This document shows positions 54,601 through 62,867 of a stretch of DNA of 64,000 nucleotides, in pieces (the stretch's first letter is position 1; each line of letters begins with the position of its first letter). Position numbers and translations under genes: made by a program. This DNA is from Lachnospiraceae bacterium (lineage in GTDB: Bacteria; Bacillota; Clostridia; Lachnospirales; Lachnospiraceae). The notes beneath the pieces are model-generated. The model was not told where the DNA came from, did not search any database, and saw only the letters and a list, made by a program, of their open reading frames with translations. The stretch spans positions 51,658-115,657 of the forward strand of contig JAJQBQ010000016.1 of assembly GCA_021203205.1 (NCBI GenBank), read 5' to 3'.

Positions 54601-55440
54601 CTATGCCGCCTCAATATATGCCTGAAGCGCCCAGTCAAGCGGATCTCTGTAGGTTTTCTGTTCTGATTCAACTATCTCCTTCAACCTTTCCCGTATCAAT
54701 GTCTGAAACTCCATATATTCCCGGTATCCCCAGTGTTCAAAACTCAACGTGGCTCCATGCCGATACCATGACATCTGTACCAGGCCTGTGTTTTCGTCCC
54801 GGTACGGCGCACAGGGCAAATATAATGCGTTTCGGTATCTGCCTCTTCTTTTCTCTGATGCTACTCTCAGGACATTCTGCTCCACCGGGACGTGAAAATA
54901 TTTTCGGGCTTTCTCCAGACTTACCCCTCCCAAAGCGACACAATCATCAATTACAACAAGATTCATCAAGGTCTGGTTCAGCCATCTCTGCGCCACACCA
55001 AAGCTCAATCCGCCGGTTCTTTCATAAAGCAGCATTAGTTCCTCACAAATCTCTCTGTGGCGTTTATCAAACTGCAACTGACCTCCGCTTTCTGACGCGG
55101 CAGTTGCAATCAAGCCAGGGATTCTTTTCGCCAGCAATCGATTTGTTTCCTTAACAATTCGCTGTTTTTCATCCACCGACTCATCACCGAAGAAAGCAAT
55201 CCGCCTGCAGAAATACTGGAAAGCCTTTTCCGCAGCTTTGTAAATGATAACATCCAGGTCATATCCAATGTGGATACCGTAATAGCTGAATATCAGATAT
55301 GATATTTCAGCAGAACTATCTTTGTTATTTAAGTTTTTGAGTGAGTCTGAATCAGCAGGTTTCTGTTTACCATAACAGCCCTTACCACTTCCCCTGTTCA
55401 ATTCTTCATAACATTTCGTTTGCTTTTCGGTTGAATCCAT
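54601..55440 (-). CDS. Hypothetical protein
   Basis: A protein of about 279 aa starting MDSTEKQTKCYEELNRGSGK; GGAGGATGTGAT just upstream favours this ATG over longer forms. The body is helical, with IIYKAAEKAFQYFCRRIAFF, ATAASESGGQLQFDKRHREI and LSFGVAQRWLNQTLMNLVVI. No family recognised. The 120-bp gap downstream holds an inverted GGAGTCG/CGACTCC pair (54490-54523). Confidence 0.6.
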   Translation of the reverse strand: MDSTEKQTKCYEELNRGSGKGCYGKQKPADSDSLKNLNNKDSSAEISYLIFSYYGIHIGYDLDVIIYKAAEKAFQYFCRRIAFFGDESVDEKQRIVKETNRLLAKRIPGLIATAASESGGQLQFDKRHREICEELMLLYERTGGLSFGVAQRWLNQTLMNLVVIDDCVALGGVSLEKARKYFHVPVEQNVLRVASEKRRGRYRNALYLPCAPYRDENTGLVQMSWYRHGATLSFEHWGYREYMEFQTLIRERLKEIVESEQKTYRDPLDWALQAYIEAA

Positions 55441-55535
55441 ATCACATCCTCCATTTGAAATTTTCCTGATTGTATCACTATGTATGGTCTGTTTTCGTCT
55501 CATCCGCCATTGTTTTTGAAATTTTTTCAAAAAAT

Positions 55536-55577
55536 AACCCGGCAAATTGCAACTTTTTCATTGCAACTTGCCGGGTT
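55536..55577 (-). terminator. Terminator after 245-aa hypothetical gene
   Basis: AACCCGGCAA (55536-55545) pairs with TTGCCGGGTT (55568-55577), and inner TTGCAA arms extend the stem. T-rich flank on the leftward side. Lies 33 bp beyond the stop at 55610. Confidence 0.85.
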
Positions 55578-55609
55578 TTACATTGTATCCCGTCGGGCAG
55601 TCATTTATG

Positions 55610-56347
55610 TTAGGCCAGCTGTTCCAGCTTCGAAACGAGTACATCCGCCTCTTTCATCACATCCCCAATCACATCATCAAAGTAGATTTCTCCGTATGTT
55701 TTGCCATCACGACAGTATAGAATGCAGGGGATCTTTTTCCTGTGCAGTGTATTTTTACTCACAGATCCATCAAGTCCCAATTCCGGGCAGGCATCCTGAT
55801 AAGCGCTGGCCTGGTACACGAACGCATCTGCCGGAAAATTCAATACAATGGCATCCGCTATATATGTGTCGTCCACTTTATCCGCATAAAACTCATACGG
55901 AGCCTCATCCCAGCCGTCACCATCGTAAGACTCAATGTCCGGTTTTCCGAGATACAGAATCGCCTGGTTCCCCAGCAAATCAAAATCAATCACTTTTAAT
56001 GACAGATCTGCCTGATACGGCTGTGGGAAATAGGGTGCCAGCTTTATCATCATATCGTCCACATCGTCCCCACGGTAAAACCGTAACGCATCCGCTGCTC
56101 CAACCAAATAACGGTCATCTCCGTATCCATTCCGGTAGATCGGACTGTAGGGTATGATAGTAAGTTCCGGGATTTTCTTCTCTCTCGCAAATTGTTCCGC
56201 ATCCCTGATATCCGTTGCAAAAGTCTTCGATGTTACGACCATATTTGCCAGATCAATCCAAATTCCCGTGATTTTCTCTGCTCCATCCTGATCGTAAAGA
56301 ATTGTAAGCGTATTGGTACATGCGATTACTCTTTTCAGTTTCTTCAT
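55610..56347 (-). CDS. Hypothetical protein
   Basis: A protein of about 245 aa starting MKKLKRVIACTNTLTILYDQ, with GGAGGTAACT before this ATG. Soluble and acidic: IWIDLANMVVTSKTFATDIR, SPIYRNGYGDDRYLVGAADA, YLGKPDIESYDGDGWDEAPY. No family recognised. Monocistronic by position (terminator below, 186-bp gap above). Confidence 0.6.
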   Translation of the reverse strand: MKKLKRVIACTNTLTILYDQDGAEKITGIWIDLANMVVTSKTFATDIRDAEQFAREKKIPELTIIPYSPIYRNGYGDDRYLVGAADALRFYRGDDVDDMMIKLAPYFPQPYQADLSLKVIDFDLLGNQAILYLGKPDIESYDGDGWDEAPYEFYADKVDDTYIADAIVLNFPADAFVYQASAYQDACPELGLDGSVSKNTLHRKKIPCILYCRDGKTYGEIYFDDVIGDVMKEADVLVSKLEQLA

Positions 56348-56533
56348 AGTTACCTCCAACTTCGGCATATTGCCTGATACTCACTGCTGCGATTGGGCGC
56401 CACAATCGCGACTGTTCGTATCCTATCACAAGTTGGAGGAAAATAAACTGGACGTTTAATCCAATCGAAGGAAAGGAGGCGACCAATATAAGTCGCAAAC
56501 CAACGGGCAGCAAGAGCAATCTGGACGGCAGGT

Positions 56534-57550
56534 TTATAGCAGGTCAATCGCCCTCCTATTTACGCTCTCCACAAACTCCTCCACACGATTCATATCCGGA
56601 TTGTCCGGAAGCGGAGATTTTTCGGTGGCCGCTTTCAGCCGGTTTTCATAATCCGCCAGCATATCATAGAATTCCTGCGCGTAGGTACCGTCCTCTTTCA
56701 TAAAATCGCCGCGTCGGATACTCCGCAGCAACTGCAGTTCTTTTACGCGATAGGTTCGGATTTCACCCTTCTCCAGAATATCAATTCCAGTGATCAGCAG
56801 TCGGATCAGATGCATGGCATGCTTGTTCAGGTGATTGCTGTCCTTTTTCCGGTTTCGTTTGCCGATCCTGTCATACTCATGGACTACGTTACTCATGGTT
56901 CCGAACATATCCATATAGTCGCGCAGCGGCAGGTGCCTGTATTCGGCGTCCACGAAGATTTCCGTATCAAAATCCGGGTTATCTGAATCGTCGATATACA
57001 GGCGAAGATTTCCCTGATTTGTCCAGGCATTTTTCCGATTGAAATCCTCCAGAGCATTCGTGACTGAACGGTATATGTGCTGCTCCCGCTCAGCCTGCGG
57101 CATAGCATCTCTGGCCAGCGCATTCTGCAGCCGCCGCAGCTGTGCTCCGGCATAGCCGCCGAAGGAACGGGCTGCGCGTTTGGAGAGAAAGATATCCTTA
57201 TGCTCAAGAAGTTCCTGACCGATCGGACTTAAGGTCAGATACTGATCCGGATCCAATCCCAGCATCTCGATGGAGTTCGGATTGCACTCCAGAAAGAGAC
57301 GGATGATTTTGTTGAAGCCGTAGACGACTGTATCCGTGTTTTTATCTTCATACTGTTCAAAGTCCGTCAGACCAAGCAGATCCGATGGCGTGTTCAGCGT
57401 GATTCCGCGGAAGTCGATATCACTGTTTTCATTGTTTGTGCCGTACGCATAACTCCCCGCCAGGCCAAGCATTATGATACGTTTTCCAAGGCGCGGGTTT
57501 GTTCGCAGGAAATTGTACGCTGGGGAGTTCATAACCTCATGGAAGTTCAT
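56534..57550 (-). CDS. RlaP/YcgL-type nucleotidyltransferase
   Basis: A 338-aa protein. The nucleotidyltransferase signature LGLAGSYAYGTNNENSDIDF (residues about 28-47) has the GS and DxD-like SDID. Then GFNKIIRLFLECNPNSIEML and a helical C-terminus (HAMHLIRLLITGIDILEKGE). It matches the predicted nucleotidyltransferase family PF10127 (RlaP), linked in some bacteria to RNA repair. Substrate unknown. Confidence 0.85.
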   Translation of the reverse strand: MNFHEVMNSPAYNFLRTNPRLGKRIIMLGLAGSYAYGTNNENSDIDFRGITLNTPSDLLGLTDFEQYEDKNTDTVVYGFNKIIRLFLECNPNSIEMLGLDPDQYLTLSPIGQELLEHKDIFLSKRAARSFGGYAGAQLRRLQNALARDAMPQAEREQHIYRSVTNALEDFNRKNAWTNQGNLRLYIDDSDNPDFDTEIFVDAEYRHLPLRDYMDMFGTMSNVVHEYDRIGKRNRKKDSNHLNKHAMHLIRLLITGIDILEKGEIRTYRVKELQLLRSIRRGDFMKEDGTYAQEFYDMLADYENRLKAATEKSPLPDNPDMNRVEEFVESVNRRAIDLL

Positions 57551-57689
57551 TTTTATTCTCCTGTATTGTGTTTTATTTATATTACATCTCTTTCAAATTA
57601 CATTTGCTTTTATTGTTAGATACATTCCTAATCTCTGATGGGATTATTGTAATATGGAATCAAATCAAAAGCAAGCTGAAAGAACCAGG
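57551..57689. other. Gene-free flank of the palindrome region
   Basis: A-T rich stretch upstream of the nucleotidyltransferase gene. No ORF with a credible start or family, and no clear promoter pair. Start of a 1-kb gene-free region that runs to 58565. Confidence 0.5.
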
Positions 57690-58208
57690 TGCGAAGATTC
57701 CGCGCACTTACGGTTTTCCGATTTTATTTCTCTGGATTCTCCTTGTATATAAATGGTGTCGCATGAAACCATCCTGAACAAGGTACTTACGAAATATCCT
57801 CTGATCCGTTCCAGTCCTCCTGTGAATGCATTCTGACGCGGAGCCATTTCAAGTGCGAAGATTCTGCGCACCTGATCTGCCAGCTTTTGTGCTTTTTAAG
57901 GTCCCTGTAGATTCGGCCATAAACATTTTAATTAACTCTTGTTATCTAAGCATCCCGATCAAAATACTTGAAAAATCAACTATCCACGCCGTCCGCAGAA
58001 AAAATTTTCTTCTGAACGCCATATGAGAATTTCACGAAGCGATTTAATTTCGGTGCGCAAATTCTGCGCACTCGGTCAGGAGACAATCCGGAAAACAATT
58101 TTTCTTCTTGAAATTCCATCCAGCTGCCACAGGAATCGAAGAAAATCCCACCAAAATCATCAAATTTCCCCGCTGAAACCAGCTTTTTCGTGCGAAAATT
58201 CTGCGCAC
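57690..58208. repeat. Four interspersed copies of a 19-bp palindrome
   Basis: GTGCGAAGATTCTGCGCAC and variants at 57690-57708, 57853-57871, 58053-58071 and 58190-58208. Ends GTGCG/CGCAC are invariant; the middle differs at 1-3 positions. Spacing start to start is 163, 200 and 137 bp, and the spacers are A-T rich and unrelated at sight. No gene lies between them. Confidence 0.8.
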
Positions 58209-58312
58209 TTCCCAGAAAAAAATCTTTGAAAATCCGAAAATTCACTTAGTTTTCCCGGCCAAATTCCCCCGAAATTCGCGTTTTTTCGCCATTTTTCTGT
58301 CTTATAATCATG

Positions 58313-58350
58313 GCAAGATACGCATTTTGTACCGACAAAACGCCATCTTG
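58313..58350. repeat. Imperfect inverted repeat CAAGAT...ATCTTG
   Basis: Arms CAAGATACGCATTTTGT and ACAAAACGCCATCTTG around a short loop, followed by GGGGCAACGCCCC (58355-58367). Looks like a cruciform-forming dispersed element common in clostridial intergenic DNA; not a terminator in either direction. Confidence 0.55.
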
Positions 58351-58410
58351 TTAAGGGGCAACGCCCCCTAAGACCCCCGGCACACACGCAACACGAAACA
58401 CACATAAAAA

Positions 58411-58450
58411 GCCGCAGCATAGCAAGTATTCTCTAATTCTATGCTGCGAC
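58411..58450 (-). terminator. Terminator after DxDGDG-repeat gene
   Basis: GCCGCAGCATAG (58411-58422) with CTATGCTGCGAC (58439-58450), and TTTTTATG on the leftward side. It is 115 bp beyond the stop at 58566. Confidence 0.75.
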
Positions 58451-58565
58451 TTTATTCAACTCTCATCAATCGTTTGCTTTAGCAAACAACATCCATCGAA
58501 AATTTCTGCAGTGTCAATCTTCTGCACAGCATCCAATTTCTGATGCGGTGTGTAGCTCGTCCATG

Positions 58566-59060
58566 TTAGTCGATTTTAATCTTTTTCGCTGTGTTTTCCG
58601 GCTTATTTTTCAAGCCCTCTCCTGATTTTTCTTTCTCAGTTTCATCTTCCAGTGAAATCTCATGTTCCGAGATGACCATATCCATCTCACCGTCTCCATC
58701 GAGATCCACAAAAGTGGTGTCCATTTCTCCATCGCCGGTCGTATCTATGTTCACGATATCAATCGTGCCGTCTCCGTCGACGTCTTCCATCACCGTATCA
58801 ATTTCACCGTCACCCGTGGTATCCATCATGATAGTATCTGCCATGCCGTCGCCGGTCGTATCCATCATAACGGTATCAATTTTTCCATCGCCTGTGGTGT
58901 CAGCCATCACGGTGTCCGTCTTGCCATCTCCGTCCAAATCAAGAGAGATGGAATCAGCTTCCTCTTCCTGCTTTTTCTTTCTCTTATACACTACATATGC
59001 GGCAATTCCTGCTGCCGCGCCAACAATTACTACGCCTGTAATTACTTTCCTTTTATCCAT
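58566..59060 (-). CDS. Membrane-anchored protein with repeated DxTGDG calcium-type motifs
   Basis: A protein of about 164 aa starting MDKRKVITGVVIVGAAAGIA after AGGAGG. One transmembrane helix (residues about 6-24), then KRKKKQEEE, then about eight units of the type DTTGDGKIDTVMM spaced 13-14 residues. Asp positions fit an EF-hand/dockerin-like calcium loop (DxDGDGxxD), though the helices of an EF-hand are lacking. Charged C-terminus. Probably a surface or cytoplasmic Ca2+-binding spacer; role unknown. Confidence 0.7.
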   Translation of the reverse strand: MDKRKVITGVVIVGAAAGIAAYVVYKRKKKQEEEADSISLDLDGDGKTDTVMADTTGDGKIDTVMMDTTGDGMADTIMMDTTGDGEIDTVMEDVDGDGTIDIVNIDTTGDGEMDTTFVDLDGDGEMDMVISEHEISLEDETEKEKSGEGLKNKPENTAKKIKID

Positions 59061-59279
59061 GTGATGCCTCCTGATCAAAGCCCGGTCAATCAGGGGATTC
59101 CCTGATTAACGATATGAATTATAATAATTGACTTCCTATACACTATACCTTGCAGGTATGATATGTCAATTTTCCCCCACATCAAACACCGATACCAGAT
59201 ATTATAGAACAGAAGATCTCGAATGTCACGAGACGATTTCCGCGCTCTGTTGCCCAATTTGCTCGATTTGTTACGTTAG

Positions 59280-59405
59280 AGACCATGCCGATATATTTAT
59301 ATCTATGACAGCGATGGAGAACTCATACAGTCTCTGAATGGTATGGGTGATCAGTGGTGGTACAGGGTTCTGAAATACGATTATGTCGGTTTCTGGTTTA
59401 AATAA
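59280..59405 (+). pseudogene. C-terminal remnant of an unknown gene
   Basis: Forty-one open codons ending in TAA: RYIYIYDSDGELIQSLNGMG, then DQWWYRVLKYDYVGFWFK. It has coherent protein composition with many aromatic residues, but an in-frame stop lies just upstream (59277-59279) and there is no start. Upstream frames were searched by eye without finding the rest. The remaining bases of this gap (59061-59279) hold no gene. Confidence 0.4.
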
Positions 59406-59451
59406 TTCTCATTCCCCGGAAAGCTATACAGGTATCATGCACCAACACACG

Positions 59452-59484
59452 AAAAGCCGCCACGTTTTTATGTGACGGCTCTTC
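59452..59484 (-). terminator. Terminator after Nudix gene
   Basis: AAAAGCCGCCAC (59452-59463) pairs with GTGACGGCTCTT (59472-59483), one base unpaired. It lies just beyond the Nudix stop at 59503. Confidence 0.75.
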
Positions 59485-59502
59485 GTTAATTTCAATTTTC
59501 TA

Positions 59503-60093
59503 TTACAACAGTCTGGCTGTCAACATCGCATCTGCGATAATTTCACCATGATCGAATGCCAGTTTTTCCTCTCCCTCCAGTACCTTTACGCTCCTCCCTT
59601 CCAGTTCCAGAAGCATGGTAAACGCGGTATCTCCTGCCGAAAAATACACACGGATTCTGTAACCTGTCCGTTCGGTGACGATCCGGAACCAGCAAAGGGA
59701 TGCGGCGTCGTCACCAGCGTGTGCAGCGTCAATCTGATACGCCGGTTCGATCGCCGCATAGGCCTGCGAGACAACCCAGCAGCGGGGATCGCGTCCGGGT
59801 TTGCTGTACAATCCCACAGGGATCAGATCTGCATCTGTCAAACCCGTTTCCTCTTCCAGTTCTCTTTTTGCAGCCTCTTTTGCGGATTCCCCTTTCTCCA
59901 CAAAGCCTCCGGGAAGCGCCCATTTGCCCAGGCAGGGATGGTTCCCGCGGCGGATGAGTAATAATTTCGTCTCTGATTTTGAAAGGGAGAATACCGCAAT
60001 ATCTGCTGTCAGGGACGGTCTCTCATAGTCTCCCGGCTTGTAAGCGGCCAGGAATTCCTGTTCTGTAAGTCCGTTTCTGTCTCTTATTTCCAT
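59503..60093 (-). CDS. Nudix hydrolase
   Basis: A 196-aa protein. The Nudix box is GFVEKGESAKEAAKRELEEE followed by TGL, matching GX5EX7REUXEEXGU (residues about 61-83). SLTADIAVFSLSKSETKLLL precedes it. ADP-ribose or nucleotide-sugar pyrophosphatase is likely, exact substrate unknown. A -10 (TATACT, 60147-60152) lies upstream without a clear -35. Confidence 0.9.
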   Translation of the reverse strand: MEIRDRNGLTEQEFLAAYKPGDYERPSLTADIAVFSLSKSETKLLLIRRGNHPCLGKWALPGGFVEKGESAKEAAKRELEEETGLTDADLIPVGLYSKPGRDPRCWVVSQAYAAIEPAYQIDAAHAGDDAASLCWFRIVTERTGYRIRVYFSAGDTAFTMLLELEGRSVKVLEGEEKLAFDHGEIIADAMLTARLL

Positions 60094-60244
60094 ATTTACC
60101 TCACATTTCCGGTTGCTGCCCTACACAATTAACTCTGTTGCGTAACAGTATACCACCAATTTGGAGAAAATGCCACTTTCATTGGAACTAATACCGGCTC
60201 CCGCTCCTTCAATAACATATCTGATGTAATTTCAAGAGAGACTG

Positions 60245-60273
60245 TTGTAATTTTTTTTAAATCATTGTAAAAT
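60245..60273 (+). promoter_or_regulatory. Promoter of TetR-family gene
   Basis: TTGTAA (60245-60250), 17-bp spacer, TAAAAT (60268-60273), about 50 bp before the start codon. Confidence 0.65.
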
Positions 60274-60325
60274 GCCTGTGTTACCAGACATTAGCCAGAA
60301 GGTGTTAACGAAAAGGGGATTAAAC

Positions 60326-60991
60326 ATGGCACAAAAAAATATTGAAAAGCGTACGGAAATCATGTCATGCGCATATGATCTTTTTTCCACCGAAGATTAC
60401 AATAACGTTTATTTAAAAGATATCGCTCGAAGGGTAAATATTAACAAGTCTCTTCTTCAGCATTATTATCCCAAAAAAGGTGATATTATGAATGGGCTCC
60501 TCATGGATCTGTTAAAACATACCTTTACTTATCTCGAACTCAGAGATGAGGATAACCGAGACGTTCATGCATCTCTGGCGATTTTTACGGCTGTTTTGTG
60601 GAGTGCAATCGATCACAATAAACGGCTGAACCGGTTTATGCAGAATGCACTCGCGGAGTTTGAAATCTTTGATAACTTTATTGAAAGTATTTTTGACTGG
60701 CTGAAAGAATTACGATACAGCAACAGCAGCTGTTTTGAGCCTCACGCACTGAAAATTGCCCTTTTCTTTGCCATTCAGGGAGGCATGAGTGTTTATGTGC
60801 AGAAAGAAAAGCTGGGCGTTTCAACTTTGTATATCTGTGAAGAAATCAGCCGTTCCTTCATGCATCTTATGGGATGCACGGAAAATGAGCAGGATGAAGT
60901 AATTCGAAAGGTAGAGGACGTCTTTCCCTCCATCCGTCTTGATTCCCTGTACAGCTATTATGACAGCGAAATCGAGTGGTTTCGTCTTTGA
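60326..60991 (+). CDS. TetR/AcrR-family transcriptional regulator
   Basis: A protein of about 221 aa starting MAQKNIEKRTEIMSCAYDLF after AAGGGG. The HTH (YNNVYLKDIARRVNINKSLL, QHYYPKKGDI) is canonical. The ligand-binding part (residues about 60-221) is helical and specific. It precedes the redox operon and a palindrome at 61091-61113 is a likely operator. Ends in a strong terminator. Confidence 0.9.
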   Translation: MAQKNIEKRTEIMSCAYDLFSTEDYNNVYLKDIARRVNINKSLLQHYYPKKGDIMNGLLMDLLKHTFTYLELRDEDNRDVHASLAIFTAVLWSAIDHNKRLNRFMQNALAEFEIFDNFIESIFDWLKELRYSNSSCFEPHALKIALFFAIQGGMSVYVQKEKLGVSTLYICEEISRSFMHLMGCTENEQDEVIRKVEDVFPSIRLDSLYSYYDSEIEWFRL

Positions 60992-61017
60992 AAAATCAAT
61001 AGCGTTTCTGCTTTTGT

Positions 61018-61048
61018 GAAGTTCCGACAAAGGAACTTCTTTTTTTTC
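61018..61048 (+). terminator. Terminator after TetR gene
   Basis: GAAGTTCC (61018-61025), 6-nt loop, GGAACTTC (61032-61039), followed by a run of T. Confidence 0.9.
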
Positions 61049-61067
61049 GTTTTTTTTGTTGAAAGTG

Positions 61068-61095
61068 TTGAATTATTACAAATGTGTGTTATACT
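61068..61095 (+). promoter_or_regulatory. Promoter of redox operon
   Basis: TTGAAT (61068-61073), 16-bp spacer, TATACT (61090-61095). The -10 runs into the palindromic region at 61091. Confidence 0.65.
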
Positions 61096-61127
61096 AGCAT
61101 ATGATACTAGTATCCCTTTTAGGATAC
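61091..61127 (+). promoter_or_regulatory. Candidate TetR operator
   Basis: Repeated ACTAG units in atactagcat-atgatactag-tat, including the perfect palindrome ATACTAGTAT (61104-61113), then GTATCC-CTTTTA-GGATAC (61110-61127). Its position over the -10 box and early transcript suits repression by the adjacent TetR protein (inference). Confidence 0.55.
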
Positions 61128-61161
61128 CAGACCGTTGCCCGATGAAAAAAGGAGGTTAAAC

Positions 61162-62850
61162 ATGCCAAACATCAAAGTTGTCTCAAACAGTGGAGCTGAG
61201 GCCACACTGAAAAGAGAAGCAGTCGCACACATCAATCCCCAATACTGCGTGAACTGCGGTACCTGCCGGGAAGTCTGTCCGGTAGAAGCCGTTCAGGAAG
61301 TACAGCGGGAGATCTGCCGTGTCTGTCCGAACTGCACGGATCGCCCGGCGCAGACATTCAACACCATGCACGCTTTTACCACAAAGCAGTCTTGCACAAC
61401 CGCATGCCCTCTCGGTATCAGTCCGCAGGGTTATGTCAATCTGGCAAAGGCCGGAAAGCCGGAAAAAGCTTATGAGCTGGTATGGTCAAAGAATCCTCTG
61501 CCTTCCGTTTGTTCCCAGGTTTGTCATCATCCCTGCGAACAGGTCTGCAAGCGTGGCGTTCTTGTGGATGAGCCCATTGCGATCCGTGGACTGAAAAGGT
61601 ACTTAAGCGAAACCGTGGACTATCAGCCGGAAAAATACTCTGTTCTGTATGAAGAGCGCATTGCCGTAATTGGTGCAGGTCCTGCCGGACTTGCTGCCGG
61701 ACACTACCTCTCCCAGGCCGGCTATGAAGTAACTGTTTTTGAAAGTTCTTCCGAAGCGGGCGGCATGCTTAAGCGCGGCATTCCGGAATTCCGGCTAGAC
61801 CGTGCTGCCGTTGACCGGGATATTGCAAAACTTGAAGCAGCTGGACTGCACATCGAACTGGGTGTAAAAGTTTCGAAGGCCATGATTGAAGATCTGAAAA
61901 AGGATTATGATGCAATTATTGTGGCTGCCGGAACACCACACTCCAAAGAACTGAAGATTCCGAATTTCCGCTGTGACGGCGTTATGACAGCCCTTGATTT
62001 CATGGAGACCGTCAATACACATGCCCCGGTAAAACGCTATCCGCAGCAGGTGTTCGCCCTGAACGGAGAAGTTGTTGTGATCGGCGGAGGTTCGGTTGCA
62101 ATTGATGCTGCACGCGCAGCCCTCCGATGCGGCGCTTCCAAAGTGACAGCTGCGTGCCTCGAAAGCGGTGAGAACATCCCCTGCCATTCCTGGGAACTCG
62201 CGGAAGCAAAAGAAGAAGGCGTAGAAATTCTCGAAGGCGTGAGCCCGATCCGCTATGAAGGTGTCGGAACAGCTCTTTCCGGTGTCACATTTGCAAAAGT
62301 GACCTCCTTTGAGAAGGATGCCTCCGGGAAGATTTCCTTTACGACCGATCCGGAAGACACCATTACCCTTCCGGCCTCCTGGGCTATCACAGCCATCGGC
62401 CAGTACGCGGATGATATCTATCCGGAGCCGGATGGAAAGACCGTCTTCTATGCCGGTGATATCAGCCGCTCGGCCTGTTCCGTCATTGATGCCATGGCAT
62501 CGGCAAGGAAAACCGCCTATGATGTGGATGCCATTCTGCAGGGTCGCCACACCAAAGATGCCGGCCTTACACATACCATCGAGGCCGCACCGATCGAAGA
62601 AAAACTCTATCCGTTCAACCGCAGGAAAATTAACCGACACGAAATTCCGGTCCTGCCCGCGGATGAGCGCGTCGGCTCATTCGATCAGGTAGAACAGCCC
62701 TTTACCCGTGAGGAGGCGGAAGACGAGATGCTCCGCTGCCTGAACTGCGGCTATGAGGTTGTTGATCCCGAAAAATGCATTGGCTGCGGTATGTGCCAGA
62801 AGCTGTGTCCAAAGGGCGGCGTCATCACAATGATCGCCAAAGAAAACTGA
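61162..62850 (+). CDS. Fe-S/FAD oxidoreductase (GltD-like with ferredoxin domains)
   Basis: A protein of about 562 aa starting MPNIKVVSNSGAEATLKREA after GGAGGT. N-terminal 4Fe-4S cluster (CVNCGTCREVCPVEAV), then the GltD-type cysteine module (ACPLGISPQGYVNLAKAG, CSQVCHHPCEQVCKRG). The FAD and NAD(P) Rossmann folds follow (IAVIGAGPAGLAAGHYLSQA; VVVIGGGSVAIDAARAALRC) and a C-terminal ferredoxin motif (CIGCGMCQKLCPKGGV). It should pass electrons from NAD(P)H or ferredoxin to a partner, probably the flavoprotein encoded next. Confidence 0.92.
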   Translation: MPNIKVVSNSGAEATLKREAVAHINPQYCVNCGTCREVCPVEAVQEVQREICRVCPNCTDRPAQTFNTMHAFTTKQSCTTACPLGISPQGYVNLAKAGKPEKAYELVWSKNPLPSVCSQVCHHPCEQVCKRGVLVDEPIAIRGLKRYLSETVDYQPEKYSVLYEERIAVIGAGPAGLAAGHYLSQAGYEVTVFESSSEAGGMLKRGIPEFRLDRAAVDRDIAKLEAAGLHIELGVKVSKAMIEDLKKDYDAIIVAAGTPHSKELKIPNFRCDGVMTALDFMETVNTHAPVKRYPQQVFALNGEVVVIGGGSVAIDAARAALRCGASKVTAACLESGENIPCHSWELAEAKEEGVEILEGVSPIRYEGVGTALSGVTFAKVTSFEKDASGKISFTTDPEDTITLPASWAITAIGQYADDIYPEPDGKTVFYAGDISRSACSVIDAMASARKTAYDVDAILQGRHTKDAGLTHTIEAAPIEEKLYPFNRRKINRHEIPVLPADERVGSFDQVEQPFTREEAEDEMLRCLNCGYEVVDPEKCIGCGMCQKLCPKGGVITMIAKEN

Positions 62851-62867
62851 CAAGGGGGTAATAATTC

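Noticed and set aside
56253..56547. Small leftward frames upstream of the 245-aa hypothetical gene
   Set aside because: Overlapping frames of 65-88 codons with no RBS, running into the gene in a wrong frame; composition not protein-like.
57690..58208. CRISPR array
   Set aside because: Only four 19-bp palindromes, imperfect, with irregular 118-181-bp gaps and no cas genes.
61795..62640. A 281-codon leftward frame inside the Fe-S/FAD oxidoreductase gene
   Set aside because: Antisense to FAD and NAD(P) Rossmann motifs; no RBS or family.
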